Below, piece by piece: positions 6,020 through 14,070 of a stretch of 33,362 nt of DNA. The position numbers were made by a program, and so were the translations under genes. Below the pieces are notes generated by a model. The model saw nothing but the letters and a program-made list of their open reading frames with translations, was not told the origin of the DNA and made no database searches. Source of the stretch: CAIVAT01 sp964628215 (GTDB lineage Bacteria > Bacteroidota > Bacteroidia > Bacteroidales > FEN-979); assembly GCA_964628215.1 (NCBI GenBank), contig CAZVNF010000021.1, positions 1-33,362 of the forward strand, given 5' to 3'. Position 1 is the first letter of the stretch; the number at the start of each line of letters is the position of its first letter.

Positions 6020-9000
6020 ATATCTCGTCAGTAAGTATCAACCGCCCCGTACTGGCTACGGTCATTTCGCTGCTGATTGTGCTGTTTGGCATTATTGGCT
6101 ATACTTTTTTAGGTGTCAGGGAATTTCCCAGCGTTGACCCTCCGGTAGTCACGGTAACGACCAATTATATCGGAGCCAATGCAGATGTAATCGAATCACA
6201 GATCACTGAGCCGCTGGAAGAATCTGTTAATGGAATTGCCGGGATCAGGTCGCTCACCTCGATCAGCAGCGACGGGCGCAGCAACATCACCGTTGAGTTC
6301 GAACTAGGTGTTGACATGGAAGCAGCCTCCAACGATGTGCGCGACCGTGTTTCAAGAGCCATCCGAAGCATCCCGCCCGATACCGACCCTCCCATTGTAA
6401 CCAAATCGGATGCCGATGCAAACCCGATCTATGCACTCACTTTGCAAAGCAATGCAAGGGATTTGATGGAGTTGTCGGACATAGCCAACAACGTATTCAA
6501 GGAACGGCTGCAAACCATTCCCGGGGTGAGCGAGATCCGAATCTGGGGCGAACGCAAATACTCCATCAAACTGCTGCTCGACCCCTCCAAACTGGCCAGC
6601 TACAGGCTTACCCCCGGGGATGTTCGCAATGCCCTTTCGCGCGAAAACATTGAACTTCCCACCGGTCGTATCGAAGGTTACGGAACCGAACTTACCATCA
6701 GAACCAAGGGACGGCTCACCTCCCCCGCCGAATTCAACGACATGATCATTGAAGAAAAAAACGGGACAGTGATCCGGATGCGGGATGTTGGAACGGCGAA
6801 ACTGCTCCCGGAGAATGAGCGGACCATCATGAAAGGCAACGGGGGAGTTCCGATGATCGGGATTGGAATAACACCGCAACCGGGAGCAAATCAGATCGAT
6901 ATTGCCGATGAATGCTACAAAAGAGTGGCACAGCTTAAAAACGAGATCCCTGCAGATATTGTAGTCGGCACCACCATGGATACCACTTTGAGTATCCGAA
7001 AGGCCATTACCGAAGTTGAAGAAACCATTCTCATTGCCTTCGGACTGGTGCTGCTGGTCATTTTTGCTTTTCTCCGCAGCTGGCGCACCACATTGATTCC
7101 GATTATTGCCATTCCCATATCCCTGGTGAGCGGATTTTTTATCATGTATGCTGCAGGATTTTCCATCAACATTCTGACACTGCTTGGCATTGTGCTTGCA
7201 ACCGGGCTTGTGGTCGACGATGCCATCGTGGTGCTTGAGAACATTTACCATAAAATTGAAAACGGCATGGATCCGATCGAAGCCGGGCACAGCGGTTCAA
7301 AGGAAATTTTCTTTGCCATCGTTTCCACCACCGTCACCCTGGCAGCGGTGTTTCTTCCCATCATATTCCTGCAGGGGCTTACCGGCCGGTTATTCCGGGA
7401 ATTCGGGGTGGTAGTGGCAGGAACCGTGCTGGTTTCCGCGCTGGTCTCGCTCACCCTTACTCCCATGATGAGTTCACATATGTTGCGGAAACCCGTTCGC
7501 CACAACGCGCTGTTCACCTTTACTGAAAACATGCTGAACAACCTCACCAGCGCATACAACCGGTCGCTTAATTCATTCATACGCTACCGCTGGATTGCCA
7601 TACTGATCATGGTTGTTTCCATCGGCCTCATTGTCGGACTTGGTTCTCTGATCCCATCGGAACTGGCTCCCATGGAAGATAAAAGCCGCATGCAGCTGAT
7701 GTCAACAGCACCTGAAGGAACATCCTTTGAACTCATGGATCGTTATATGAACCAGATGATTGCCCTGGTTGATACCATCCCCGAAAAGGAATCGATCCTT
7801 GCAATTACCGCCCCTGGTTTTGGATCTTCTTCCTCAACAAATACCGGGTTTGTACGAATTTCACTGAGTCAGCCTGAATTCAGAACAAAGTCACAACAGG
7901 AAATTGCAGATGAATTAGGGTTGAAGGTGAAAAAATTCAATTTTGCCAGGAGCTTTGTCATCCAGGAGCAAACCATCGGAGGGGGGCGCAATGCAGGGCT
8001 GCCTGTGCAATATGTAGTACTTGCTCCGGATTTTGATAAACTGAAAAAGTTCCTGCCCAAATTCATGGAACAGGCCCAGGCCAGTCCGAAATTCATGGTA
8101 GTAGACTTGAACCTGAAGTTCAACAAACCCGAGCTTTCCGTTGAGATTGACCGCGACCGGGCCCGTTCACTGGGAGTAAACGTAAGGGATATCGCCGAAA
8201 CCCTTCAGCTCTACTTCAGCGGACAGCGTTACGGCTACTTTATCATGAACAGCAAGCAATACCAGGTAATCGGACAAGCCGACCGGTCAAATCGCGACAA
8301 GCCGCTCGACCTCAGCTCGATATATGTACGCAATAACCGGGGAGATCTGATCCAGCTTGACAATGTGGTGAAACTCAAAGAACAGAGCAACCCTCCGCAG
8401 TTGTTTCGCTACAACCGGTATGTGTCGGCTACCGTGTCGGCCCAGACTGCAAAAGGAGTCACCCTTGGACAGGGCATCGCAGAAATGCGGAAAATAGGAA
8501 AAGCAACCTTCGATGATTCCTTTTCCTCGGCATTGGCGGGAACCTCCAAAGAGTTCGAAGACAGTTCAGGCAGTTTGTTATTTGCGCTTATCCTGGCACT
8601 GGTGCTGGTTTTTCTTATACTTGCGGCTCAGTTTGAAAGCTTTATCGACCCGCTCATCATCATGTTTACCGTGCCGCTGGCGCTGGCCGGAGCCATTCTT
8701 TCGCTCTGGCTTTTCGGACAAACCCTGAATATTTTCAGCGAAATCGGGGTTATTGTATTGATTGGCATCGTGACCAAAAACGGCATTCTCATCGTTGAAT
8801 TTGCCAACCAGAGAAAAGAGGAAGGCCTGAAACTGCGTGAAGCCGTAATTGATGCCGCCACCCGCCGTTTGCGCCCCATCCTGATGACCAGCCTGGCCAC
8901 CGCACTCGGGGCCCTTCCCATTGCCATGGCGCTGGGCGCTGCTTCACGAAGCAGGGTTCCCATGGGGATTACCATCATCGGGGGACTAATCTTTTCATTG

Positions 9001-9063
9001 GTTTTAACATTGTATGTAATCCCGGCCCTGTACACCTATCTGTCGCGGTCAAAAGTCAAATAG
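6016..9063 (+). CDS. RND family multidrug efflux pump, inner-membrane permease (HAE1 type)
   Basis: At 1015 residues this is a full-length AcrB/MexF-like proton-driven pump. It starts with the usual cytoplasmic N-terminus and TM1 (SVSINRPVLATVISLLIVLFGIIGY), followed by a large periplasmic loop, TM2-6, a second periplasmic loop and TM8-12. The proton-relay aspartates are present in TM4 (D401-D402, in LATGLVVDDAIVVLENI), as is the TM10 lysine (K921, in GIVTKNGILIVEF). The DD pair argues for a drug/lipophile exporter and against a heavy-metal (HME) pump. It is translationally coupled to the adaptor by the ATGA overlap and followed 17 bases later by the TolC-like gene, making a complete tripartite system. 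Confidence 0.96.
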   Translation: MNISSVSINRPVLATVISLLIVLFGIIGYTFLGVREFPSVDPPVVTVTTNYIGANADVIESQITEPLEESVNGIAGIRSLTSISSDGRSNITVEFELGVDMEAASNDVRDRVSRAIRSIPPDTDPPIVTKSDADANPIYALTLQSNARDLMELSDIANNVFKERLQTIPGVSEIRIWGERKYSIKLLLDPSKLASYRLTPGDVRNALSRENIELPTGRIEGYGTELTIRTKGRLTSPAEFNDMIIEEKNGTVIRMRDVGTAKLLPENERTIMKGNGGVPMIGIGITPQPGANQIDIADECYKRVAQLKNEIPADIVVGTTMDTTLSIRKAITEVEETILIAFGLVLLVIFAFLRSWRTTLIPIIAIPISLVSGFFIMYAAGFSINILTLLGIVLATGLVVDDAIVVLENIYHKIENGMDPIEAGHSGSKEIFFAIVSTTVTLAAVFLPIIFLQGLTGRLFREFGVVVAGTVLVSALVSLTLTPMMSSHMLRKPVRHNALFTFTENMLNNLTSAYNRSLNSFIRYRWIAILIMVVSIGLIVGLGSLIPSELAPMEDKSRMQLMSTAPEGTSFELMDRYMNQMIALVDTIPEKESILAITAPGFGSSSSTNTGFVRISLSQPEFRTKSQQEIADELGLKVKKFNFARSFVIQEQTIGGGRNAGLPVQYVVLAPDFDKLKKFLPKFMEQAQASPKFMVVDLNLKFNKPELSVEIDRDRARSLGVNVRDIAETLQLYFSGQRYGYFIMNSKQYQVIGQADRSNRDKPLDLSSIYVRNNRGDLIQLDNVVKLKEQSNPPQLFRYNRYVSATVSAQTAKGVTLGQGIAEMRKIGKATFDDSFSSALAGTSKEFEDSSGSLLFALILALVLVFLILAAQFESFIDPLIIMFTVPLALAGAILSLWLFGQTLNIFSEIGVIVLIGIVTKNGILIVEFANQRKEEGLKLREAVIDAATRRLRPILMTSLATALGALPIAMALGAASRSRVPMGITIIGGLIFSLVLTLYVIPALYTYLSRSKVK

Positions 9064-9080
9064 CATAATCAATTTTCAAA

Positions 9081-10397
9081 ATGCACCTAAAGATTGCTTT
9101 TTTATTTTTGCTGGTGGCGCAATCCACCCATTCACAGGAGGTAATAACCCTGCCCCAGGCATTAACTCTCGGTCTGAAAAATAATTACTCCATCATTTTA
9201 CAGCAAAACGATGCGCAGATCGCCGTGAACAACAACACCCTGGGAAATGCAGGATTTCTTCCTTCCCTGAATTTGAATGCCAGCCAGAACAACACAATAA
9301 GCACCACCCACCAGGAGCAGTTCAGCGGAACCATCAAGGATGTTGAAAACGGCAAAAGCAATTCACTGAATATCGGGGCGCAATTGAACTGGACCCTGTT
9401 CGACGGGTTAAACATGTTTGTAAACCGCAAGATGCTCGGGGTTCTTGAAGACCTTGGTGAAAATGGCACCCGAATCGTGGTGGAGGGAACCGTTTCTGAC
9501 ATTACGCTTACCTATTTCGGACTCATCCAGCTGCGAAAGCTCGTCAAAGTGGCACAGGATGCCGTTGACCTTTCGATGCAACGCAAGCGCATTGCCGCTG
9601 CAAAAGTATCGCTGGGCGCTGGGTCCCAGCTGATGCTGATGCAATCAACCGTCGACCTCAACGCCGACAGCACCCGGCTGATCCGGCAAATTACGATCCT
9701 GGCAAACTCCCGGGCCGATTTTAACCAGTTGCTGTGCCGCAATCCGCTGACCCCGTTTGAAATCCATGACTCCATCCGGCTCGGCATACCACGGCCTTAT
9801 GACAGTTTGCTTGCAGAAGCATTGCAGCAGAACTCTCAACTTACCGCTGCCCGTCTGAACCAGGACCTGGCAAGACTGGGGGTACGCCAGGCACAATCGG
9901 ACCGGTATCCACAGATTAACTTCACGGCAGGATATTCGTACGGAACACTGAACTCCCAATCCGGCTTTTTGCAGTACAACCGCAGTTATGGGCCATCTTA
10001 CGGATTAACCCTGACCTACAACCTGTTCAACGGATTTAACGTGAACCGTGCGGTTAAAAATGCAAAAATCATCATGAATTCGGGGGAAACAGAGGTTCAG
10101 GATGCCGGGCTATCCTTGCAGACAAGCCTTTTCAAGACACACCAGGAGTTTACCTCAAACCTGGAAATTGTAAAATTGCAGCTGGCAAACGTAGAAGTGG
10201 CGCGTGAAAATGTAAAAATAGCCTTTGAAAAATACCAGATCGGGAGCATCAATGACATTGAACTGCGCGAAATTCAGCAAAAGCAGATCGATGCAGAGTA
10301 CCAGTTGATTTTATCGCAGTTTGAAGCAAAAAAAGCAGAGGTGGAACTTGAGCGGCTGAGCGGGGAACTACTAAAAAAAATATCGGGAGTTGAATAA
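9081..10397 (+). CDS. TolC family outer-membrane efflux channel
   Basis: The 438-residue protein has a signal peptide (MHLKIAFLFLLVAQSTHSQ) and two OEP-type repeats of long helices alternating with short strands. Typical motifs are ITLPQALTLGLKNNYSI at the N-terminus, a strand pair around LNWTLFDGLNMF, the second repeat with YPQINFTAGYSYG and LTYNLFNGFNVNRAV, and a terminal long helix ending in ELLKKISGVE. It forms the outer-membrane exit duct for the pump encoded directly upstream. A 43-bp gap then leads to the GH47 gene, close enough for read-through. Confidence 0.94.
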   Translation: MHLKIAFLFLLVAQSTHSQEVITLPQALTLGLKNNYSIILQQNDAQIAVNNNTLGNAGFLPSLNLNASQNNTISTTHQEQFSGTIKDVENGKSNSLNIGAQLNWTLFDGLNMFVNRKMLGVLEDLGENGTRIVVEGTVSDITLTYFGLIQLRKLVKVAQDAVDLSMQRKRIAAAKVSLGAGSQLMLMQSTVDLNADSTRLIRQITILANSRADFNQLLCRNPLTPFEIHDSIRLGIPRPYDSLLAEALQQNSQLTAARLNQDLARLGVRQAQSDRYPQINFTAGYSYGTLNSQSGFLQYNRSYGPSYGLTLTYNLFNGFNVNRAVKNAKIIMNSGETEVQDAGLSLQTSLFKTHQEFTSNLEIVKLQLANVEVARENVKIAFEKYQIGSINDIELREIQQKQIDAEYQLILSQFEAKKAEVELERLSGELLKKISGVE

Positions 10398-10440
10398 ATT
10401 GTAATTTATGACATATGATATGTCGCCAAAATACCATTAA

Positions 10441-11832
10441 ATGAATGGAATAACCAGGTTTGCATTTCTTTTTGTGGTTGTATGTATGTTTCCCTATCCC
10501 GGGATGACTCAGGCTACATTTTCAAACAGGCAGAAAGCCGCCCAATGCGAAAAAATCAAAACGGCCTGCCGGCATGCCTGGTCCGGATACAAACAATATG
10601 CTTCAGGATATGATGCATTGAAACCGGTCAGCAAAAAAGGTCATAACTGGTATGGCATTTCATTTTTAATGACCCCTGTGGACGCTTTTGACACCTTTTA
10701 CCTGCTGGGCATGAAGACTGAGGCAAAGGAGGCAAAGGAGATGATCGTTGGTAAACTGAACTTCAATGTCGACAAGGAAGTTCAACTGTTCGAGGTGAAC
10801 ATCCGGCTGCTGGGCGGGTTGCTGTCGGCCTATGAATTAACAAACGACTTTCGCTTGCTTACCCTGGCAAAAGACCTTGGGAGCCGGCTGCTCCCCGCTT
10901 TCAACTCGCCCACCGGGATGCCTTACCGCTATGTCAACCTAAAATCGGGTAAAACCAGGGATTCACTGAGCAACCCGGCCGAGATCGGCACCTTTCTGCT
11001 TGAATTTGGCAAACTCACTCAACTCACAGGCGATTCCACCTATTTCCGCACGGCAAAAAAGGCCGCCATGGAAGTGTTTAAACGACGCAGCGACATCGAC
11101 CTGGTGGGAACCACAATTGATGTAAACACCGGGGAATGGCGGAATACCGAGAGTCAGATCGGCGCCAGGATCGATTCCTATTATGAATACCTTTACAAAG
11201 CCTGGCTGCTTTTTGGCGACACGGAGTGTAAGCAGGCATGGGAAATTCACAACAAAGCCATTAAGAAATATCTTCTGACTGAAGTGTCATCAGGGTGGTA
11301 TTTCACCCGGGTGAACATGAAATCGGGCAAGGAAACCAACCCCCTGTATGGCGCACTGGACGCGTTTTATGCCGGGATCCTGGCACTTTCAGGGGATATT
11401 GCCACCGCTAAAAAAATCCAGCAGGGAAACTATTACATGTGGACCACCTTCAATCTTGAACCTGAAGAGTTTAACTTCCGAACCGATTCCCTGCTTTATC
11501 CCAATTATCCCTTGCGCCCCGAAAACCTGGAGAGCTGTTTTTATCTTTATCGTAAAACCAAAGATCAGCAATACCTTAGGATGGGCGAGCGCATGATCAA
11601 CGATATCCTCTCCAAATGCAGAACCGACGCAGGATTTGCCGAAATGAAAAACGTGAAAACCCTTGAACTCACTGACTCCATGGAAAGTTTCTTCTTTGCT
11701 GAAACACTTAAATATGCCTATTTGCTTTTTGCCCCGGAAAAAACCCTGGACCTTGGAAAGGTTGTGTTTAATACGGAGGCGCACCCGTTGAGAATATTGA
11801 ATATTGATCAACGAATTTTGAATATTGAATAG
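10441..11832 (+). CDS. GH47-family alpha-1,2-mannosidase-like enzyme, exported
   Basis: The protein (463 residues) has a signal peptide (ending near GMTQA) and the whole GH47 alpha/alpha-barrel signature. Motifs in order: VDAFDTFYLLGM, FEVNIRLLGGLLSAYEL with acid E118, a glycine/tyrosine loop GMPYRYVNL, IGARIDSYYEYLYKAWLL with D245, LRPENLESCFYLYR with E361 and E364, DSMESFFFAETLKYAYLLF, and the Ca2+-binding FNTEAHP with T445. These match the known catalytic glutamate, aspartate, glutamate and calcium-ligand threonine of eukaryotic ER/Golgi class I mannosidases. It would trim alpha-1,2-linked mannose in the periplasm or outside. GH47 is common in eukaryotes and uncommon in bacteria. The last ~13 residues (RILNIDQRILNIE) are encoded by an intergenic repeat and are probably not part of the original protein. 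No sorting domain is present. Confidence 0.88.
   Translation: MNGITRFAFLFVVVCMFPYPGMTQATFSNRQKAAQCEKIKTACRHAWSGYKQYASGYDALKPVSKKGHNWYGISFLMTPVDAFDTFYLLGMKTEAKEAKEMIVGKLNFNVDKEVQLFEVNIRLLGGLLSAYELTNDFRLLTLAKDLGSRLLPAFNSPTGMPYRYVNLKSGKTRDSLSNPAEIGTFLLEFGKLTQLTGDSTYFRTAKKAAMEVFKRRSDIDLVGTTIDVNTGEWRNTESQIGARIDSYYEYLYKAWLLFGDTECKQAWEIHNKAIKKYLLTEVSSGWYFTRVNMKSGKETNPLYGALDAFYAGILALSGDIATAKKIQQGNYYMWTTFNLEPEEFNFRTDSLLYPNYPLRPENLESCFYLYRKTKDQQYLRMGERMINDILSKCRTDAGFAEMKNVKTLELTDSMESFFFAETLKYAYLLFAPEKTLDLGKVVFNTEAHPLRILNIDQRILNIE
11789..11832. repeat. Dispersed repeat copy 1 (GAATATTGAATATTGATC type)
   Basis: The unit GAATATTGAATATTGATC followed by AACGAATTTTGAATATTG recurs with a few changes at 24341-24373. 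Here it forms the 3' end of the GH47 reading frame and supplies its stop codon. It contains the palindrome TTGATCAA. Confidence 0.75.
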
Positions 11833-11840
11833 GGGAAAAA

Positions 11841-11924
11841 GAATGACGAATATGTGAATGACGAATATGCGAATGACTGAGCATAGCCGGCAGTCCACTT
11901 GTCCACTTGTCCACCCGTCCACTT
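11841..11924. repeat. Two further short tandem repeats
   Basis: A 15-bp unit GAATGACGAATATGT/C is repeated two and a half times at 11841-11877. From 11893 to 11924 an 8-bp unit GTCCACTT is repeated four times, the third copy reading GTCCACCC. Both lie in the spacer upstream of the helicase promoter. Confidence 0.85.
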
Positions 11925-11931
11925 TTTTTCG

Positions 11932-11939
11932 TACCTTTG
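11932..11939 (+). promoter_or_regulatory. -7 promoter element of the DEAD-box helicase gene
   Basis: TACCTTTG, a perfect Bacteroidota -7 match, is 20 bases upstream of the TTG start codon. The leader would be only about 15 bases. Confidence 0.6.
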
Positions 11940-11958
11940 CCCTAAATAACTCAGCAAC

Positions 11959-13155
11959 TTGACATTTCACGATTTTGGTTTTGAGGCGCGGCTCATTGAA
12001 GGCATTGAAGCATTGGGGTACGACAGCGCCACCCCCATCCAGGAGCAGGCGATTCCTGCCATTTTAGCCGGGAAAGACCTGATCGGGTCGGCCCAGACCG
12101 GTACGGGTAAAACAGCAGCATTCCTGCTGCCCATTATCCAGAAGATCATTTCCATTCCGCACGACGACGCCATCAAGGCGCTGGTGATCGTTCCCACACG
12201 TGAACTGGCCCAGCAGATCGACCAGCACATGGAAGGGCTCTCCTATTTCACCCCGGTAAGTTCCATCCCGGTTTACGGAGGCACGGACGGCGCTTCTTTT
12301 TCCAGGGAACGACAGGCACTTGCCAACGGGGCGGATATGGTAATATGCACCCCCGGAAGGATGATCGCCCACCTGAATATGGGTTATGTAAACCTGTCGA
12401 GTTTGAGGTATCTCATTCTCGACGAGGCGGACAGGATGCTCGACATGGGGTTTTACGACGACATCCTGAAGATCATGTCGTATGTGCCGGCGAACCGCCA
12501 AACCCTCTGTTTCACGGCCACCATGCCCAAAGACATGCGTGAACTTGCACGTAAAATCCTCAAAGATCCTGTGGAGATCAACATTGCACCCTCAAAACCG
12601 GCCGAGAACATCCTGCAAATGGCCTATGTGGTGTATGATGCGCAGAAGATCCCCCTGGTTCAATACCTTTTGAAAGATCTGAAACTGCGGAGCATCCTGA
12701 TTTTCTGTTCGACCAAAAGCGCCACCAAGCAACTGAGCGCCGCCCTGAAAAAACTGCGGCTGAATGCCGAAGAGATCCATTCCGACCTCGATCAGCCTGA
12801 ACGTGAAAAGGTATTGAACAGATTCAGGAGCCGGGAATTGAACATCCTGGTCGCCACGGATATCGTTTCCAGGGGCATTGATATTGAAGACATCGACATG
12901 GTGATCAACTACGATGTGCCGAACGACGGCGAAGATTATATCCACCGTATCGGCCGCACGGCGCGTGCCAAGGCCAAAGGTGCCGCCATCACCCTGATCA
13001 ATGAAAAAGACCAGGGGAAGTTTGCCGTTATTGAAAAACTGCTTGATAAAACGATCTATAAAGGAGCCATCCCGGTTCAGTTGGGTGAAGGTCCGGCGTT
13101 CGATCCAAAGAAGCACAGGGGAACATTCCGCAAAGGCGGATTCAGGAAAAAATAG
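11959..13155 (+). CDS. DEAD-box ATP-dependent RNA helicase (RhlE-like)
   Basis: The 398-residue protein unwinds short RNA duplexes and remodels RNA-protein complexes. Visible motifs are the F and Q motif (FHDFGF ... YDSATPIQEQ), motif I AQTGTGKT (45-52), Ia PTRELAQQ, GG, TPGR, motif II DEAD (155-158), motif III as TAT in CFTATMP (where SAT is usual), motif V in VATDIVSRGIDIEDID, and motif VI HRIGRTAR (329-336). A short basic tail (HRGTFRKGGFRKK) follows. The start is a TTG at 11959. It gives the usual MTFxDF beginning, no ATG or GTG lies upstream in frame, and the promoter is just before it. The cold-shock gene follows directly, suggesting a role in low-temperature RNA handling. Confidence 0.94.
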   Translation: MTFHDFGFEARLIEGIEALGYDSATPIQEQAIPAILAGKDLIGSAQTGTGKTAAFLLPIIQKIISIPHDDAIKALVIVPTRELAQQIDQHMEGLSYFTPVSSIPVYGGTDGASFSRERQALANGADMVICTPGRMIAHLNMGYVNLSSLRYLILDEADRMLDMGFYDDILKIMSYVPANRQTLCFTATMPKDMRELARKILKDPVEINIAPSKPAENILQMAYVVYDAQKIPLVQYLLKDLKLRSILIFCSTKSATKQLSAALKKLRLNAEEIHSDLDQPEREKVLNRFRSRELNILVATDIVSRGIDIEDIDMVINYDVPNDGEDYIHRIGRTARAKAKGAAITLINEKDQGKFAVIEKLLDKTIYKGAIPVQLGEGPAFDPKKHRGTFRKGGFRKK

Positions 13156-13185
13156 AACGACAAATAAGTTTTTTTATTTTTTTCG

Positions 13186-13215
13186 TTGAAGGAATATTTA
13201 TTATATGTATCTTTG
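13186..13215 (+). promoter_or_regulatory. Promoter of the cold-shock gene
   Basis: TTG at 13186-13188 and TATCTTTG at 13208-13215 are 19 bases apart, a good fit to the Bacteroidota -33/-7 arrangement. The leader to the ATG at 13247 is about 27 bases, much shorter than the long thermosensing leader of E. coli cspA. Confidence 0.65.
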
Positions 13216-13246
13216 CGAATATTATTTTTAAAATTCGATTATTATT

Positions 13247-13438
13247 ATGAAAAATGGAAAAGTAAAATTCTTTAATGAGTCAAAAGGATTTGGATTTATT
13301 ATGGACTCCGAGACAGGCAAAGAATATTTCGTTCATGCCTCTGGTTTAATTGACCGTATCCGGGAAAATGACGAAGTAACATTCGACCTGACCGAAGGTA
13401 AAAAAGGATTAAATGCTGTAAATGTTAAACTGGTATAA
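13247..13438 (+). CDS. Cold-shock domain protein (CspA family)
   Basis: The protein is 63 residues, one OB-fold. It has RNP1 KGFGFI (13-18) and a variant RNP2 YFVHAS (27-32), and starts MKNGKVKFFNESKGFGFI. It binds single-stranded RNA or DNA and melts structure. The C-terminus is short, as in many Bacteroidota cold-shock proteins. It sits between the DEAD-box helicase and its own terminator, with its own promoter, so it can be expressed alone or with the helicase. Confidence 0.95.
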   Translation: MKNGKVKFFNESKGFGFIMDSETGKEYFVHASGLIDRIRENDEVTFDLTEGKKGLNAVNVKLV

Positions 13439-13463
13439 GCTTAACCAAAACGATTTTAATCTG

Positions 13464-13498
13464 AGAGGCTGTCCCAAAAGGGCAGCCTCTTTTGTTTT
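13464..13498 (+). terminator. Terminator of the cold-shock gene
   Basis: AGAGGCTGTCCC (13464-13475) pairs with GGGCAGCCTCT (13480-13490) across an AAAA loop with one bulged T, then TTTTGTTTT. It is a strong rho-independent signal. Its T-tail runs into the remnant toxin sequence that begins at 13502. Confidence 0.85.
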
Positions 13499-13501
13499 AT
13501 T

Positions 13502-13582
13502 CATGAATTTCATGAACAAGATCATGCAGAATATGATGAATTAGATGTAACAAGCATCCATTTTAAAAAGAAGAAAAAATGA
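13502..13582 (+). pseudogene. Remnant 3' end of a HigB/RelE-type toxin gene
   Basis: An open frame without a start reads HEFHEQDHAEYDELDVTSIH, then five lysines and a stop. The part DHAEYDELDVTSI closely resembles the conserved C-terminus of HigB-type mRNA interferases (THxEYDKIDVTTI). Its stop TGA overlaps the antitoxin ATG in an ATGA tetrad, the arrangement expected of an intact higBA operon. Everything upstream of about 13500 is the cold-shock gene terminator, so the toxin body and its active site are gone. The poly-lysine end comes from an A-rich tract and suggests a late change. I rest the call on a short stretch plus the gene order. Confidence 0.65.
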
Positions 13583-13882
13583 ATTTAAAAATCATCGGGT
13601 CAAAAAAAGAATATCAGCAATATCTTGACTGGGCTGATGAAATGTTTGACAAACAGGTTACCCCGGAATCTGCTGAAGGAGAAAAACTCCAGGTTGTGCT
13701 GTTGCTGATCAGACAGTATGAAGATCAGCACTACCCGATCCCAAGGCCTGATCCGATTGAGGCGATCCGAAACAAGATGAATGACCTCGGGTTAAAGAAA
13801 TAAGCGCAAGCCGCTCACACTTGAAATTGCGAGGTTGTTTCATCGTGAGCTTGGGATACCGGCGGAAATTCTGTTGTCATAA
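13579..13882 (+). pseudogene. HigA-type antitoxin gene with an internal deletion
   Basis: The first 74 codons (13579-13803) encode the N-terminal part of HigA-like antitoxins: MNLKIIGSKKEYQQYLDWAD ... YEDQHYPIPRPDPIEAIRNKMNDLGLKK. The reading frame then stops exactly where the helix-turn-helix should begin. Five bases after that stop, in the +1 frame, 13808-13879 reads KPLTLEIARLFHRELGIPAEILLS and a stop at 13880. This is the conserved C-terminal half of the same helix-turn-helix family (RPLTLEMIRRLHEGLGIPAEVLL). About 20 codons containing the start of the DNA-binding domain are missing between the two. The product cannot bind DNA as usual; the short 74-residue ORF might still be translated. 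Confidence 0.8.
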
Positions 13883-14070
13883 CTTCTTTATACCATCAGG
13901 CATCTTGATAGAATAAAAGGACTATTTGTTTTATAAAACGGTCAAGTTGAATCAGAATTGAAAGATTATACCAGAAACTTTTGAAGTACAATAATAAATC
14001 TCCGATTACAGTCGAAATACTTTATTCCGAATTTGGCTTGGATTCCAATGTTGTTTTGATAGTAACGGTT

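Noticed and set aside
6352..7290. 312-residue open frame antisense to the RND pump
   Set aside because: It mirrors the pump codons, has no recognisable motif, and lies within an unbroken conserved gene.
13883..14070. Further coding remnant between the antitoxin pseudogene and the ABC permease
   Set aside because: The stretch is AT-rich with no frame resembling a known protein, and I see no hairpin or repeat in it.
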